DNA of 37,989 bases from an uncultured Bacilli bacterium (lineage in GTDB: Bacteria > Bacillota_I > Bacilli_A > RF39 > UBA660), in NCBI GenBank assembly GCA_947589675.1, contig CANQCI010000018.1:1-37989 (forward strand). Direction: 5' to 3'. The notes beneath the pieces were generated by a model. The model did not search any database. It saw only the letters and a list, made by a program, of their open reading frames with translations, and was not told where the DNA came from. Each line of letters begins with the position of its first letter. Positions within the stretch are counted from its first letter, which is position 1. Of the stretch, positions 1 through 8,939 are shown one piece after another. The position numbers and the translations under genes are program-made.

Positions 1-37
1 CGAAAAATTTCCTTATGTAAAACCAAAAGAAAAGAAA

Positions 38-75
38 CTGTCAAGAAATTAATTATTTAATTTCCCAACAGCCCC
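38..75 (-). terminator. Repeat-derived intrinsic terminator (copy 1)
   Basis: Read on the minus strand this begins GGGGCTGTTGGGAAATTAA, has a 4-nt loop, and returns as TTAATTTCTTGACAG followed by a T-rich tract. The 15-bp stem contains three G-U pairs that form only in minus-strand RNA, so it would stop transcripts leaving the LCP gene 70 nt upstream. The same roughly 40-nt sequence occurs at 32857 and 33231. Alternatively it is the end of an insertion sequence: frame 1 of the plus strand is open from base 1 to a TAA at 58-60, which could be a transposase C-terminus. The hairpin is seen; the IS reading is a weak inference. Confidence 0.6.
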
Positions 76-146
76 TTTGAAAATATTTTTCTTAAAAGTT
101 ATTCTTAATTAACCTTTATTATCACTTCTTGCTAACTTTCCTATCA

Positions 147-2177
147 CTACTCTAACATATCGAGGATAGAGTCATCAATTTCTTCCTCATCCGGAGTTTC
201 GGTTTCAAAATCATCTTCATTATTATCTTGAATGATATTATCTTCATCTTCGTTGTCTTCTGTATCATTTTTATCTACTTTAGGTGGATCTTTAGGTTCT
301 GGTTTATTATTTACCGCGGTATTAACTATGTAAACTGTTAAACTATGAACATTATTCATGAGTGTTCCTCCGTGTTCACTTTGTCTACCAATAAGTCCCA
401 CAGCTACATTGGCATTATAATAATCACTACCTGGGTCAACATATTTAATACTTAAATCAATACCCGCATTATTACAGAATGTTTCGGCTTCACCAACTGC
501 CTTACCAGTAAAATCAGGAAGTAAAGTTAATGATTGTTTTTTGCGTTTACCACTACCAGGACCGGTTACCACATAAGGTTCATTAGTTGAAAAACTAAAG
601 GTTTTTATTACTTTTTCATCTTTAAATCCTAAAGTTTCTTGTAAAGCATTTTTAATATCATCTAAACTATCTACATAATAACCTTGAGCTGAGGTAAAGC
701 CATGTTGGGCGGGAACATAAACACTTAAGCTATAAGTTTCTAAATAAGCTTTATCAATCGAAATCAAATCTTCTCCTTTTAAAGCATTATTTAACATTTT
801 CTTAATAACATTATAACCTGATAAAATCTTACTTCGATCCATATTAGTAATCATATTATTACTTACCGCAGTTAAAATCTTTTGAAAATCACTAATACTT
901 TCAAAACTTAACATCTTACTAGCTAAAGCTTCGACAACTTGTTGTTGATGTTTAATCCGGTCTAAATCACCACCCGCATACATATAACGGCTTCTCGAAT
1001 AAGCTAGGGCTTGTTCCCCATTTAAGTGTTGCATACCAGGGTCAATATAAATTACATCTTTACCCTTCGTGCCTCGGTTCGAGTTTTGTTCACAAAAACG
1101 CCCTTTACAATTAATACCTAATAGGTGATGATGCGTATAATCTGGTTTAGCCACATCAACATCGATGCCCCCGATGGCATCCACTAATTCTACAACCCCT
1201 TTAAAATTAATCTTGGCATAATAATCAATATCAACATCTAAGAAATTTTCCACAGTTTCCACAACACAATTAGTACCCCCACCAGCCGCGGAATTAATCT
1301 TGGAATAAGCATTTTTCTTACAAGCAATAGGCACATAAGTATCTCTGGGAATACTTACCATCGTCGTTCTTAAAGTATGGGGATTAAAGGAAACTAACAT
1401 CAAGGTGTCCCCATTAAAGGCAGCATTAGCATTTAACCCATCATGTTCACTATCTACCCCCATAACTAAGAAAGTTAATGGTTCATTAAAATCTTTATCA
1501 CTAACAGAAACTAGATCTTCATTAGCCTTAGTTTCTTTATATTCATATAAAATCTTAACACTACCCTCAAGATTTTCTAAGCCTTCTTCTTTACCATATA
1601 AAGTTAAATAATTACTAGGCACAAAAACAGCATCAACATTCCCCGCTACTAACTCTTTTAACATATAAATATAATCATCATAATCTTTTATGGTATTACT
1701 TAATTTTTCTTTAACATATAAGCTTTCGGCTAAATCATAAACATTAGCATCAACTTCACTTGTAATCCGTCCAATAGTTTTTTCACTATTAAATTCGGTA
1801 TCATTTAAACTAATTAAATAAGTAACATATTCTATTGTTTCTTTTTCTTGGATATTTCCTAAAGAATTATAAATAATATTTATATAATAAGAACCAATAC
1901 TAAATACTCCTATTAAAATTAATGATAAAAATGAAGTTGCTAAAAAAGTTTTATTTTTCCGTAAAATAATATTTACTAAACTTCCTAATACATAAATTAT
2001 AAAATATATAAATAACCCAATTAAGATAATTATTCTAATAATAGTTTCAATTCCTTTTAAACTAATAATACTTTTAGCAAAAAAGATAAAACTAATTAAA
2101 TAAAGAATACTTATAATATAATAGGTATAACGATATACTTTCTTTGTTCGTTTTAACTTACGTCTTATCTTATCCAT
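147..2177 (-). CDS. LytR-CpsA-Psr (LCP) family protein with PASTA domain
   Basis: Probable membrane-bound phosphotransferase that attaches anionic glycopolymers to peptidoglycan, by family knowledge. The 676-aa protein has an N-terminal block of several membrane segments (about residues 15-110), an extracellular linker domain, and an LCP catalytic domain in roughly residues 230-430 with family motifs NGDTLMLVSF, SIPRDTYV and ALAYSRSR. A PASTA-like domain follows (about 550-625, LLPDFTGKAVGEAE onward), then a low-complexity acidic tail rich in Asp/Glu/Asn. LCP proteins normally have one membrane helix and no PASTA domain, so the architecture is extended. It is the last gene of a three-gene envelope operon, starting 8 nt after the preceding stop. 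TAG stop. Confidence 0.9.
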   Translation of the reverse strand: MDKIRRKLKRTKKVYRYTYYIISILYLISFIFFAKSIISLKGIETIIRIIILIGLFIYFIIYVLGSLVNIILRKNKTFLATSFLSLILIGVFSIGSYYINIIYNSLGNIQEKETIEYVTYLISLNDTEFNSEKTIGRITSEVDANVYDLAESLYVKEKLSNTIKDYDDYIYMLKELVAGNVDAVFVPSNYLTLYGKEEGLENLEGSVKILYEYKETKANEDLVSVSDKDFNEPLTFLVMGVDSEHDGLNANAAFNGDTLMLVSFNPHTLRTTMVSIPRDTYVPIACKKNAYSKINSAAGGGTNCVVETVENFLDVDIDYYAKINFKGVVELVDAIGGIDVDVAKPDYTHHHLLGINCKGRFCEQNSNRGTKGKDVIYIDPGMQHLNGEQALAYSRSRYMYAGGDLDRIKHQQQVVEALASKMLSFESISDFQKILTAVSNNMITNMDRSKILSGYNVIKKMLNNALKGEDLISIDKAYLETYSLSVYVPAQHGFTSAQGYYVDSLDDIKNALQETLGFKDEKVIKTFSFSTNEPYVVTGPGSGKRKKQSLTLLPDFTGKAVGEAETFCNNAGIDLSIKYVDPGSDYYNANVAVGLIGRQSEHGGTLMNNVHSLTVYIVNTAVNNKPEPKDPPKVDKNDTEDNEDEDNIIQDNNEDDFETETPDEEEIDDSILDMLE

Positions 2178-2185
2178 AACCCAAT

Positions 2186-2818
2186 TTATTCTCCTATACT
2201 ATATTCAACTATATAAATATAATCATCTTTTAAAATACTTGTAACGGTAGCTTTTTTATCATAACCTAATTCTTTTTGATATTCCCATGTTACTTCCACA
2301 ATAAAGGAATCATATTCATCTTCACCAATCGAATACTTACCCGTGGTAACATTGGCAACATCAATACTTTTTACTTCTGGAAAATCTTTATTCTTTTCTT
2401 CTTTAGTTTTCACCGTTTTATAAATAGTATTTTCCACATTTAACTTAAAGTTAGCAACAGCATCCGGATAAACATACTCAGAACCACCAACATCATATTT
2501 ATTTTTCTTATTATTAATTGTAAATAAATCAATAATAAATAATTCCGTTATATTTTTAGCATATTCTTCATATGACATTTCTTGGGCATTTAAAACTTCC
2601 TTTAATTCTTTATAAGTATCTTTCATCAAGGTTGTATCTCGGTCATCTAACGTATATCCATATTTATCAATACTATCAACTACCCGGGTAATTGGTTCGG
2701 AAGCCCCACTTTCATGATGTCTAAATATTAAGAAGCCAATTACTATAACCAAAATGATAATTACTAAAAGTATCATAATAACCCTTTTTTTCTTTTTCTT
2801 CTTCATCTTATTCTCCAT
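2186..2818 (-). CDS. Small membrane-anchored extracytoplasmic protein, unknown function
   Basis: A 210-aa protein with a very basic N-terminus (KKKKKK), one hydrophobic helix (about residues 13-32) and a soluble domain that should face outside. There is no lipobox Cys. I do not recognise a family; the size and anchor-plus-small-domain form resemble NTF2-like or DUF4878-like extracytoplasmic domains, but this is only an impression. The start codon lies inside the 3' end of the LTA-synthase-like gene (11-bp overlap), and the LCP gene follows after 8 nt. Translational coupling with two cell-wall polymer genes suggests an envelope role. Confidence 0.8.
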   Translation of the reverse strand: MENKMKKKKKKRVIMILLVIIILVIVIGFLIFRHHESGASEPITRVVDSIDKYGYTLDDRDTTLMKDTYKELKEVLNAQEMSYEEYAKNITELFIIDLFTINNKKNKYDVGGSEYVYPDAVANFKLNVENTIYKTVKTKEEKNKDFPEVKSIDVANVTTGKYSIGEDEYDSFIVEVTWEYQKELGYDKKATVTSILKDDYIYIVEYSIGE

Positions 2819-4829
2819 TCATATTTACAGTATCTAATAAATTGTGGACAATTATCGAATTAGAAATTTCTAACTTCTTATCCGCTTCTTGAACTAACTT
2901 TTCAATGTAATCATCTGGTAAAGTTTCACTTTCATTAAACTTAGCATATTCCCCCGTTGAATTATTATAATATACATGACTAGTTAAAATATTACCATTT
3001 GGGAAAATTACCATATTATTATCTTTGGCATTAAAGATATCATCACCAACTGTATATTTATTATATAACCCAAACATATTTAAAATAGTTGGAGCCACAT
3101 TATACATACCCATGGTATAATCAATTTCGCCTTTAAAGATTTTTTGTAAATCTTTATTCTTACTCCACATAATAAGCGGCGTTTTTTTATTTAATTCATG
3201 GTCATAATAATCATAATCTTGATATAATTCATCTTTTTCTTCATATATTTCGCCAGTTTCTTCATTTAAATTATATAAATAATTCATTTCACTCCGACTT
3301 AATTTGGCATCATGATCCCCATAGAAAACAAATAACGTATTATTAAAGCTATCGCTATTTTTTACAATATCTAAAAATTCGCCTAAAGCTCCATCAGCAT
3401 AATTAGCACTCCGCATATATTTACCGACGGCGGAATCAGCTAAATAAGTGGAAGTTTCCATGGTGCTTACTCCTGTTTCTTCATCTACTTTTTCATAAGT
3501 ATGGGTTAAATCTAAATCCGAAAAATTTGCGGCTATTTTAAATGGAGAATGGTTGGATAACGTAATAATTGTTCCCATGTAATTATTATAAGTTCCTTCA
3601 ATAGTACTTACTTTATTTAAGGCTTGTTCAAAGAACCGATAATCATTAATTCCTAAATTTACCACATCCTCATCGGTATATTCATAGGATTCCTCAAAAA
3701 GCATTTCATCATACCCTAAAGATGGATGGGCTTTATTCCGGTTCCACATAGATAGATAATTACCATGGGTACTAAAGGTATGATACCCCTCATTTTTTAA
3801 ATATTTAGGAATGGTAAAATAATTCCGGTCATAATAACTTACAAACACTGTCCCACTTGCTGCAGGCATTAACCCTGTTAAAAGAGTAAACTCTGAGTCA
3901 CTACTAGTTCCCGTACTTACTTGAGGATAAAAGTTTTTAAAAAACATTCCCTCTTTCGCTAATTTATTTAAATTAGGCGTTACTTCCTGACCATTATAAC
4001 TTAAATCCATTAAGAAAGTTTGCATACTTTCCATATGAATAAAGATAATATTATATCCTTTTAATACCCCCGTATATTTATTATTTTCATGGGCTGGCTT
4101 TTGATTAAAATACTCAGTAAAGGCGGCTTTAGCTTCATCATAACCAAATAAACTACTAATTTTTGGCGTTAATGATTGAGCTAAATCATTTAATTGATAC
4201 ATAATAATGCCAAACCGTTCCACAATATAAACCCGGTTCCATTGTTTAGCAAGCCGGCTATAATCAGTACCCGTTGCCACCCCAAAGCTGTAACCTAAAG
4301 CTAATGCTCCCATGATAAGTGTGGCTGCCATCATTTTCTTGCCTTTTTCAATTTTATCAAGGAAAAAATAATAAGTGGTACTAGCTAATCTCTTATGAAT
4401 AAAATAAAAGATAAAGGGAAAAACAATATACATTAAATCAATAATCCGTAATTTATCAAATATCGAATCTGTTACTGTTTCCACTTGCCCCACAGTGGCT
4501 AAATCCCCAAAGGAAGCAAAAGACGTATAAAAAGTATAATAAATGGAACTAATAACATTTAAAACTGTAAAGATAATCACCCATGTAAAATAATATTTAA
4601 ACTGATTACGTGGTTTAAATAAATAACCAAAAGACCCAATTAATAAAATTAAACCTAAATCGGTTAAAAAAGGTTTATAATTAAAAGCATTACCAATCGT
4701 AAAATTCCGGACTAAAACAGTACCTATAATCGAAATTAAAAGATATGATAAAAACAAACGATTGGTTATTATATATTCAACAATATTTTTTTTAATAGTT
4801 TTAAATAATTTTTGAATTTGTTCTTTCAT
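2808..4829 (-). CDS. LTA synthase family sulfatase-fold membrane enzyme
   Basis: Likely transfers glycerol-phosphate or a related head group to an envelope polymer or glycolipid. With the ATG at 4829, which has an AGAGGG site just upstream, the protein is 673 aa: about five membrane helices in residues 25-185, then an extracellular sulfatase domain. Metal-site motifs are visible: IIFIHMES (Glu267) and FYGDHD. The nucleophile region reads GTSSDSEF at 307-314; the residue equivalent to the LtaS catalytic Thr is Ser309, by my alignment to GKTSDSEF. A longer TTG start at 4847 is less likely. First gene of the operon with the small anchored protein and the LCP protein. The exact polymer cannot be told from sequence. 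Confidence 0.9.
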   Translation of the reverse strand: MKEQIQKLFKTIKKNIVEYIITNRLFLSYLLISIIGTVLVRNFTIGNAFNYKPFLTDLGLILLIGSFGYLFKPRNQFKYYFTWVIIFTVLNVISSIYYTFYTSFASFGDLATVGQVETVTDSIFDKLRIIDLMYIVFPFIFYFIHKRLASTTYYFFLDKIEKGKKMMAATLIMGALALGYSFGVATGTDYSRLAKQWNRVYIVERFGIIMYQLNDLAQSLTPKISSLFGYDEAKAAFTEYFNQKPAHENNKYTGVLKGYNIIFIHMESMQTFLMDLSYNGQEVTPNLNKLAKEGMFFKNFYPQVSTGTSSDSEFTLLTGLMPAASGTVFVSYYDRNYFTIPKYLKNEGYHTFSTHGNYLSMWNRNKAHPSLGYDEMLFEESYEYTDEDVVNLGINDYRFFEQALNKVSTIEGTYNNYMGTIITLSNHSPFKIAANFSDLDLTHTYEKVDEETGVSTMETSTYLADSAVGKYMRSANYADGALGEFLDIVKNSDSFNNTLFVFYGDHDAKLSRSEMNYLYNLNEETGEIYEEKDELYQDYDYYDHELNKKTPLIMWSKNKDLQKIFKGEIDYTMGMYNVAPTILNMFGLYNKYTVGDDIFNAKDNNMVIFPNGNILTSHVYYNNSTGEYAKFNESETLPDDYIEKLVQEADKKLEISNSIIVHNLLDTVNMNGE

Positions 4830-4846
4830 TTCTTTCCCTCTTATCA

Positions 4847-4875
4847 ATTATAGCAACAAATAGCTTTTTTAGCAA
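4847..4875 (-). promoter_or_regulatory. Sigma-A-type promoter of the envelope operon
   Basis: On the minus strand TTGCTA (4870-4875) and TATAAT (4847-4852) are separated by 17 nt. The -10 box lies about 18 nt before the ATG at 4829, so the leader is very short and holds only the AGAGGG ribosome binding site. Confidence 0.65.
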
Positions 4876-4918
4876 ATTTTGTAGCCAAACTATTTTAGGG
4901 AAGTGTAAAGATATTTAT

Positions 4919-5617
4919 TTAAGAAGTTAAAATCCACTTCTTAATACTTTCTTTTATTTGCATATATTCTTCTTTTGTAAATTGCATATTAGCAATACAA
5001 TATTTTTTGGAAGCTATATGTGAACAAAACATACATTCATATAAATCAAAACAATCTTGAATAAAGAAAGAATTACTGACTTTATTAGAACAAATAACAT
5101 TATAGCAATTACTACAATCTTTAGAATCATCACACCGAATAGCATAATTACATGAACCTGAACGTTGACTGGCTAGTAAATAATAAGAATCACCACAAGA
5201 ATCACAATAAACTAAGTTTTCACATGCCCGACAATCCGTGGAACGATAAATATTTTGACAACCATAAATGGTATCACTTTCTAAAACATTTAAAGAATCA
5301 TAAACTCTTTCCGTAGTGGTTAAATTAATTTTATCCCAAATCTTTATTATTTCTCCTAAACTATGAACTTCTGTTTTGGGTAACATCCAACCCGTTGTTT
5401 TATCTTTCTTTTCCATATTCGCAAGCGTAATAAATTTAGCACTACTTAAAGAATCCGCCCAGGTTACTTCGCCCGTAAGCGTATCTTTTACTTGCTTAGG
5501 TAATTTCAAATCAAAAGCAAATTTATCAAGTAATTCCTCTAAAGTATAAGGATTATCCTCATTAAAAATACTTTTAAATATTTTATTAACTATTTCTAAA
5601 GCTTTATCTTTATCCAT
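4919..5617 (-). CDS. Cys-rich protein of unknown function
   Basis: A 232-aa protein. The first half is a soluble domain without Cys; the second half (from about residue 118) holds 14 Cys in a quasi-repeat of short turns such as STDCRACENLVYCDSC, DDSKDCSNCYNVIC and LYECMFCSH. This suggests either several structural metal sites or a Cys-lined beta-solenoid. I know similar Cys-rich repeats from small uncharacterised proteins of candidate-phylum and phage genomes but assign no function. The start lies 2 nt after the stop of the HerA-like ATPase gene, and its AAAGGAG site is inside the end of that gene, so the two are one operon. The next gene downstream begins a separate transcript. Confidence 0.8.
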   Translation of the reverse strand: MDKDKALEIVNKIFKSIFNEDNPYTLEELLDKFAFDLKLPKQVKDTLTGEVTWADSLSSAKFITLANMEKKDKTTGWMLPKTEVHSLGEIIKIWDKINLTTTERVYDSLNVLESDTIYGCQNIYRSTDCRACENLVYCDSCGDSYYLLASQRSGSCNYAIRCDDSKDCSNCYNVICSNKVSNSFFIQDCFDLYECMFCSHIASKKYCIANMQFTKEEYMQIKESIKKWILTS

Positions 5618-5619
5618 TT

Positions 5620-7455
5620 TTAAACTCCTTTCTTACTAGTTGAATTTCTTTTTAAAATATCTTTTAAATTAATATCCGTATTAATCACAAAATCTGGTTT
5701 AGTTTTCTTGGGTGGCTTCACAGGATAATTGGCTATCCTACTTTTTTTTAGCCGAGGTATACTTTCATAATCAACAGTTGTACTTTTAAAAACAGGCATA
5801 AGTTTACCAGCAATACTTAAGCGAGCCAAACATTCTCGATTTTCTAATTCACTTAATAATTTTATCTTTTGGGTAACTGTATCATCACTTGGAATTTTAA
5901 TACTAAGATTATCGGCAAGTAAACTAGCATCTAACTTGGAAACCCGAAAAATAAAATAATTACTAACATTCGCAAAAATGGAATTTTTTAATTCCTCACT
6001 TATTTGCTGTAAATATTGACTAATTAAAACCAATGACAAATTGTATTTCCGTGCCTCAGCAAAATACCTACTTAATATCGGATTTTCTACCACTGCCACT
6101 TCATCAATCACCAAAATAATATGACTATCAATTGTTCTTTGCTCCATAATTGTTAAAAGTTGTTCCATAATTAAACCGGCAATCGTCTTCGTTACTTTAC
6201 TTCCTAACTTCGTTCTATCCAGCGAAAAAACAGTTAAAAAATTATTCTTAATTACGTCTTCTAAATTAGCTTGTTTTACTTCTTGGTTAAAAACCGGTAC
6301 TAAATCCATTTCATCAATAAAAGCTAACAAGGGTGAGATAGCCTCACTAAATGATTTCGTCTTTAAATCATTATAGTCTGTTAAAAAGAAATCAATAATA
6401 CTTATGGGTAAATAGTCTTCATATTCTTTAATTAAATTATTCCGAAACTCTAAATCTAATAGTAATTTTCGTAACGTAATAAAATTAAAACTTTGAGCGG
6501 TTAATAAAAGATATATCGTATGTCTTAAAACCCTTTCTAATTTTGAATTATATTGATCAGCAATTAAAGTCTTAAATAAATCTAATAATAATTCGGTCGT
6601 GGAAATAACATTATCCGCATTATTAATAAATAAATCAATACTATCTTCTTCTGTTTTAAAATCTAGGACTTGCCCAAGCCCCCCAATATCATTTTCTAAA
6701 GAAGCATGAGGGTCAATTACTACCACTTTATATAATGAATTATGACTTAAATAAAGATTTTTTATTAATAAACTTATTAATTTCGACTTGCCGCTGCCTG
6801 ATGAGCCTAGAATAATTGTGTGCTTGAAAAAATCATAATTATTTTTATGAACATAGTATTTACCTTGCGAATATGGAAAAGCATCAAGAGCTAGTACAGC
6901 TTGATTTTCTTCTTGATTAAAATAATTTAAAACTTTATTTACTTCTAAATACTTAGGCACACTATGATAAAAATAACGTTTATTACTCCCAAAATCAACC
7001 GCCAAAATACAAGTTGGTAAACCTAAAACTAAATGGTATTTTTTAATTATATTATTTTTTTCTAAATAATAAGTTACTTTACATTTTACTTTATCTTCAT
7101 ATATTTTCCGAAAATCTAAAACGACAATTTTAACATTCCCCTTATTTTTAATTTCCAAATAATTTATTAAATCAATTAAATTACAACCAATTTTACAATA
7201 ACCTAAGTAAGCATATAACTCTTGGGGATACTTAGGAACTGCGGCGGGCTTTAATAAAAAGGAAGTTAAGTTATTAATTGTCGGGGGTAAACAACATTTA
7301 GTTTGAAGATAATAAGCAATATTATTCTGATTATTGGTCATAATAATTCGCCATTTTTTAAATAGACCATTAAAATTTGCTATTGTGGTAATAAAATTCC
7401 ACCATTCTTCTTTAGTTATATATTTTTTGTTAAATAAAATTTCATAACCAAACAT
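5620..7455 (-). CDS. HerA/VirB4-like P-loop ATPase
   Basis: A 611-aa ATPase of the HerA/FtsK superfamily, the group that pumps DNA or drives secretion systems. Walker A is GSSGSGKS at 217-224, a VVVIDPHASLE segment follows at 244-254, Walker B is ILVIDEVAVVE at 447-457, and a sensor segment LVLISQY is at 475-481. The N-terminal 200 residues are a less conserved domain typical of this superfamily. No membrane helices are evident. The start at 7455 has a GGTGA site 6 nt upstream. It is co-transcribed with the Cys-rich gene. No relaxase, coupling protein or other T4SS component is adjacent, so conjugation is not supported locally; a DNA-processing or defence ATPase is equally possible. Confidence 0.8.
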   Translation of the reverse strand: MFGYEILFNKKYITKEEWWNFITTIANFNGLFKKWRIIMTNNQNNIAYYLQTKCCLPPTINNLTSFLLKPAAVPKYPQELYAYLGYCKIGCNLIDLINYLEIKNKGNVKIVVLDFRKIYEDKVKCKVTYYLEKNNIIKKYHLVLGLPTCILAVDFGSNKRYFYHSVPKYLEVNKVLNYFNQEENQAVLALDAFPYSQGKYYVHKNNYDFFKHTIILGSSGSGKSKLISLLIKNLYLSHNSLYKVVVIDPHASLENDIGGLGQVLDFKTEEDSIDLFINNADNVISTTELLLDLFKTLIADQYNSKLERVLRHTIYLLLTAQSFNFITLRKLLLDLEFRNNLIKEYEDYLPISIIDFFLTDYNDLKTKSFSEAISPLLAFIDEMDLVPVFNQEVKQANLEDVIKNNFLTVFSLDRTKLGSKVTKTIAGLIMEQLLTIMEQRTIDSHIILVIDEVAVVENPILSRYFAEARKYNLSLVLISQYLQQISEELKNSIFANVSNYFIFRVSKLDASLLADNLSIKIPSDDTVTQKIKLLSELENRECLARLSIAGKLMPVFKSTTVDYESIPRLKKSRIANYPVKPPKKTKPDFVINTDINLKDILKRNSTSKKGV

Positions 7456-7534
7456 TTCTATTCACCAACTTAAATATATATTTATAATAACATCTTTTTC
7501 ATTAGAAAAAAAGAACTCTTTAAAAAATATCTGT

Positions 7535-7555
7535 TATAATAAATTTTAGAAGAGG
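7535..7555 (+). promoter_or_regulatory. -10 box and RBS of the 7564 gene
   Basis: TATAAT at 7535-7540 and AGAGG at 7551-7555 precede the ATG at 7564. No clear -35 element was seen. The 108-nt region between 7455 and 7564 is a divergent promoter region shared with the HerA-like ATPase gene. Confidence 0.5.
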
Positions 7556-7563
7556 TTCTTAAT

Positions 7564-8046
7564 ATGATTAAAGGATATAAAGCATTTAATAGCGATAAAA
7601 CTAACCGCTATCACCAAAAATTTGAAGAACATACCATTTACTCCATTCTAGGTAACCCGAGTTTTGGCAATAATGGACACGGCTATCACTTTTGTACTAA
7701 TCTTGCTGATGTCTTTCGTTATTTTGAAGAAGATGTCATCGTGGCTAAGGTAATAAGTCTAGGCTTAACTCAAAAATATGATGATGAATACAATGGCTAT
7801 TATGATATGTATGTAACAAATAAAATCTATATAGACCGTTTCTTATCCCATGAAGAAATAATTAATTATTTTTTAAATAGTTCTAATCCCGAAGAAATAA
7901 AACGTTTTTTAATAACCTACTCTTTAAATAAAGAAGAAATTATTTTATTTGCTAAAAAATTCCAAAATAACTATTATTTAACTACCTATCTTAATTATTA
8001 TCAAAAAAAAGAAGCTGATGCCTTTACACGTACTTTAAAACTTTAA
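7564..8046 (+). CDS. Hypothetical protein with GYHFC motif (DUF7666-like)
   Basis: A 160-aa soluble protein. It starts IKGYKAFNSD and carries GHGYHFCTNLADVFRYF near residue 38. This pattern, GYKAF then GFHFC then a DVF helix, resembles a small domain that I recall from phage and gut-bacterial proteins annotated DUF7666; I am not certain of the match. No catalytic residues are obvious. It has its own promoter and AGAGG site. It sits beside the HerA-like operon on the opposite strand, with the DUF3592-like gene 62 nt downstream on the same strand. Confidence 0.7.
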   Translation: MIKGYKAFNSDKTNRYHQKFEEHTIYSILGNPSFGNNGHGYHFCTNLADVFRYFEEDVIVAKVISLGLTQKYDDEYNGYYDMYVTNKIYIDRFLSHEEIINYFLNSSNPEEIKRFLITYSLNKEEIILFAKKFQNNYYLTTYLNYYQKKEADAFTRTLKL

Positions 8047-8108
8047 TTCAATCCTTATGGCTAATTAAAAAATCCTATGTTAAAATTTATTATAAGGATG
8101 TGTTATTT

Positions 8109-8909
8109 ATGTATGATATTAATTTAACCAATATTAAAAAAGGTAATAAAATGTATTATTTATTACTAGGAATAGGTATTGTCGTGTTAATTATTCTCAT
8201 GTTTGTTATTGTAAATAATTATCTTACAGCTAAACAAATGGATGCTAGTACCACTTCAACTAAAGTAGTTGTTAATTCCGAGTTGGATAATGATGGTAAA
8301 ACCATGTATTCACCAACTTATTATTATGTTGTTAATGGTCAAGAATACACTTGTTCCTCTAGTTCAAGTTCTAGTAAAAATCCAGGTACTAGCAATAAAA
8401 AAGTTTATTATGAAACTAGTAATCCATCTAATTGCCTAACCGAATATTCTAAATCTAGTAATAAAATGATATATATACTTACAATAATTCCTTTGGTTTT
8501 AATTGCTTTAAGTATTTTTGAACTTAGTAAGGCAAGTAAAAGAATAAAGGCTATAAAGAAATTAAATCAAACTGGTAAATTAGTTAAAAATCTTCCCTAT
8601 CGGTTAGAAGATGCTAACATGGAGATAAATGGTGTTTCTATTCAAAAAATTGTAGTTGATTATACTTTACCAACTGGCTCCACGATTACTTTAGAAGGCG
8701 ACCCAAGATATGACCGCAAAGTAGGTGATGCTGATGGCTTAGTCGATTTAGTTATTGATGAAAATGACCCAAGTAATTATTTTCTTGATTTTGAAATCAA
8801 TCGTCTAAGTGGTAATTTGCCAACTGATTATTATCAAAATCCTCCCCAAGTAAATACTCAAGTTTCCAATCAAACTAATCAATTTAATCAACCTAATAAT
8901 ATGTTTTAA
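8109..8909 (+). CDS. Membrane protein, DUF3592-like
   Basis: A 266-aa protein with two membrane helices (about residues 15-38 and 118-138). Between them is an extracytoplasmic domain containing PTYYYVVNGQEYTC and a Ser-rich stretch; a cytoplasmic domain with a Gln/Asn-rich tail follows. The layout, with a conserved Y-x-Y-x-V-x-G-x-x-Y segment after the first helix, fits DUF3592 proteins. The start is the ATG at 8109, 10 nt after AAGGA; a GTG at 8100 is too close to that site. Function is unknown. Confidence 0.75.
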   Translation: MYDINLTNIKKGNKMYYLLLGIGIVVLIILMFVIVNNYLTAKQMDASTTSTKVVVNSELDNDGKTMYSPTYYYVVNGQEYTCSSSSSSSKNPGTSNKKVYYETSNPSNCLTEYSKSSNKMIYILTIIPLVLIALSIFELSKASKRIKAIKKLNQTGKLVKNLPYRLEDANMEINGVSIQKIVVDYTLPTGSTITLEGDPRYDRKVGDADGLVDLVIDENDPSNYFLDFEINRLSGNLPTDYYQNPPQVNTQVSNQTNQFNQPNNMF

Positions 8910-8939
8910 AAAACAGTTCGAAACTCTGAACTGTTTTTT
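8908..8939. terminator. Bidirectional terminator, 12-bp stem
   Basis: AAAAAACAGTTC (8908-8919) and GAACTGTTTTTT (8928-8939) form a perfect stem with an 8-nt loop and T tracts in both directions. It overlaps the stops of both convergent genes (8909 and 8938), so one hairpin serves both. Confidence 0.9.

Noticed and set aside
1405-1611. Plus-strand ORF of 68 aa, and similar short antisense ORFs at 11805, 13414, 15094, 18594, 22990, 29959, 31042 and 37321
   Set aside because: All lie antisense to, or out of frame in, well-supported genes, without ribosome binding sites or domain signals.
5620-7455. Conjugative T4SS locus
   Set aside because: Only a HerA/VirB4-like ATPase is present; no relaxase, coupling protein, VirB6 or integrase is near it.
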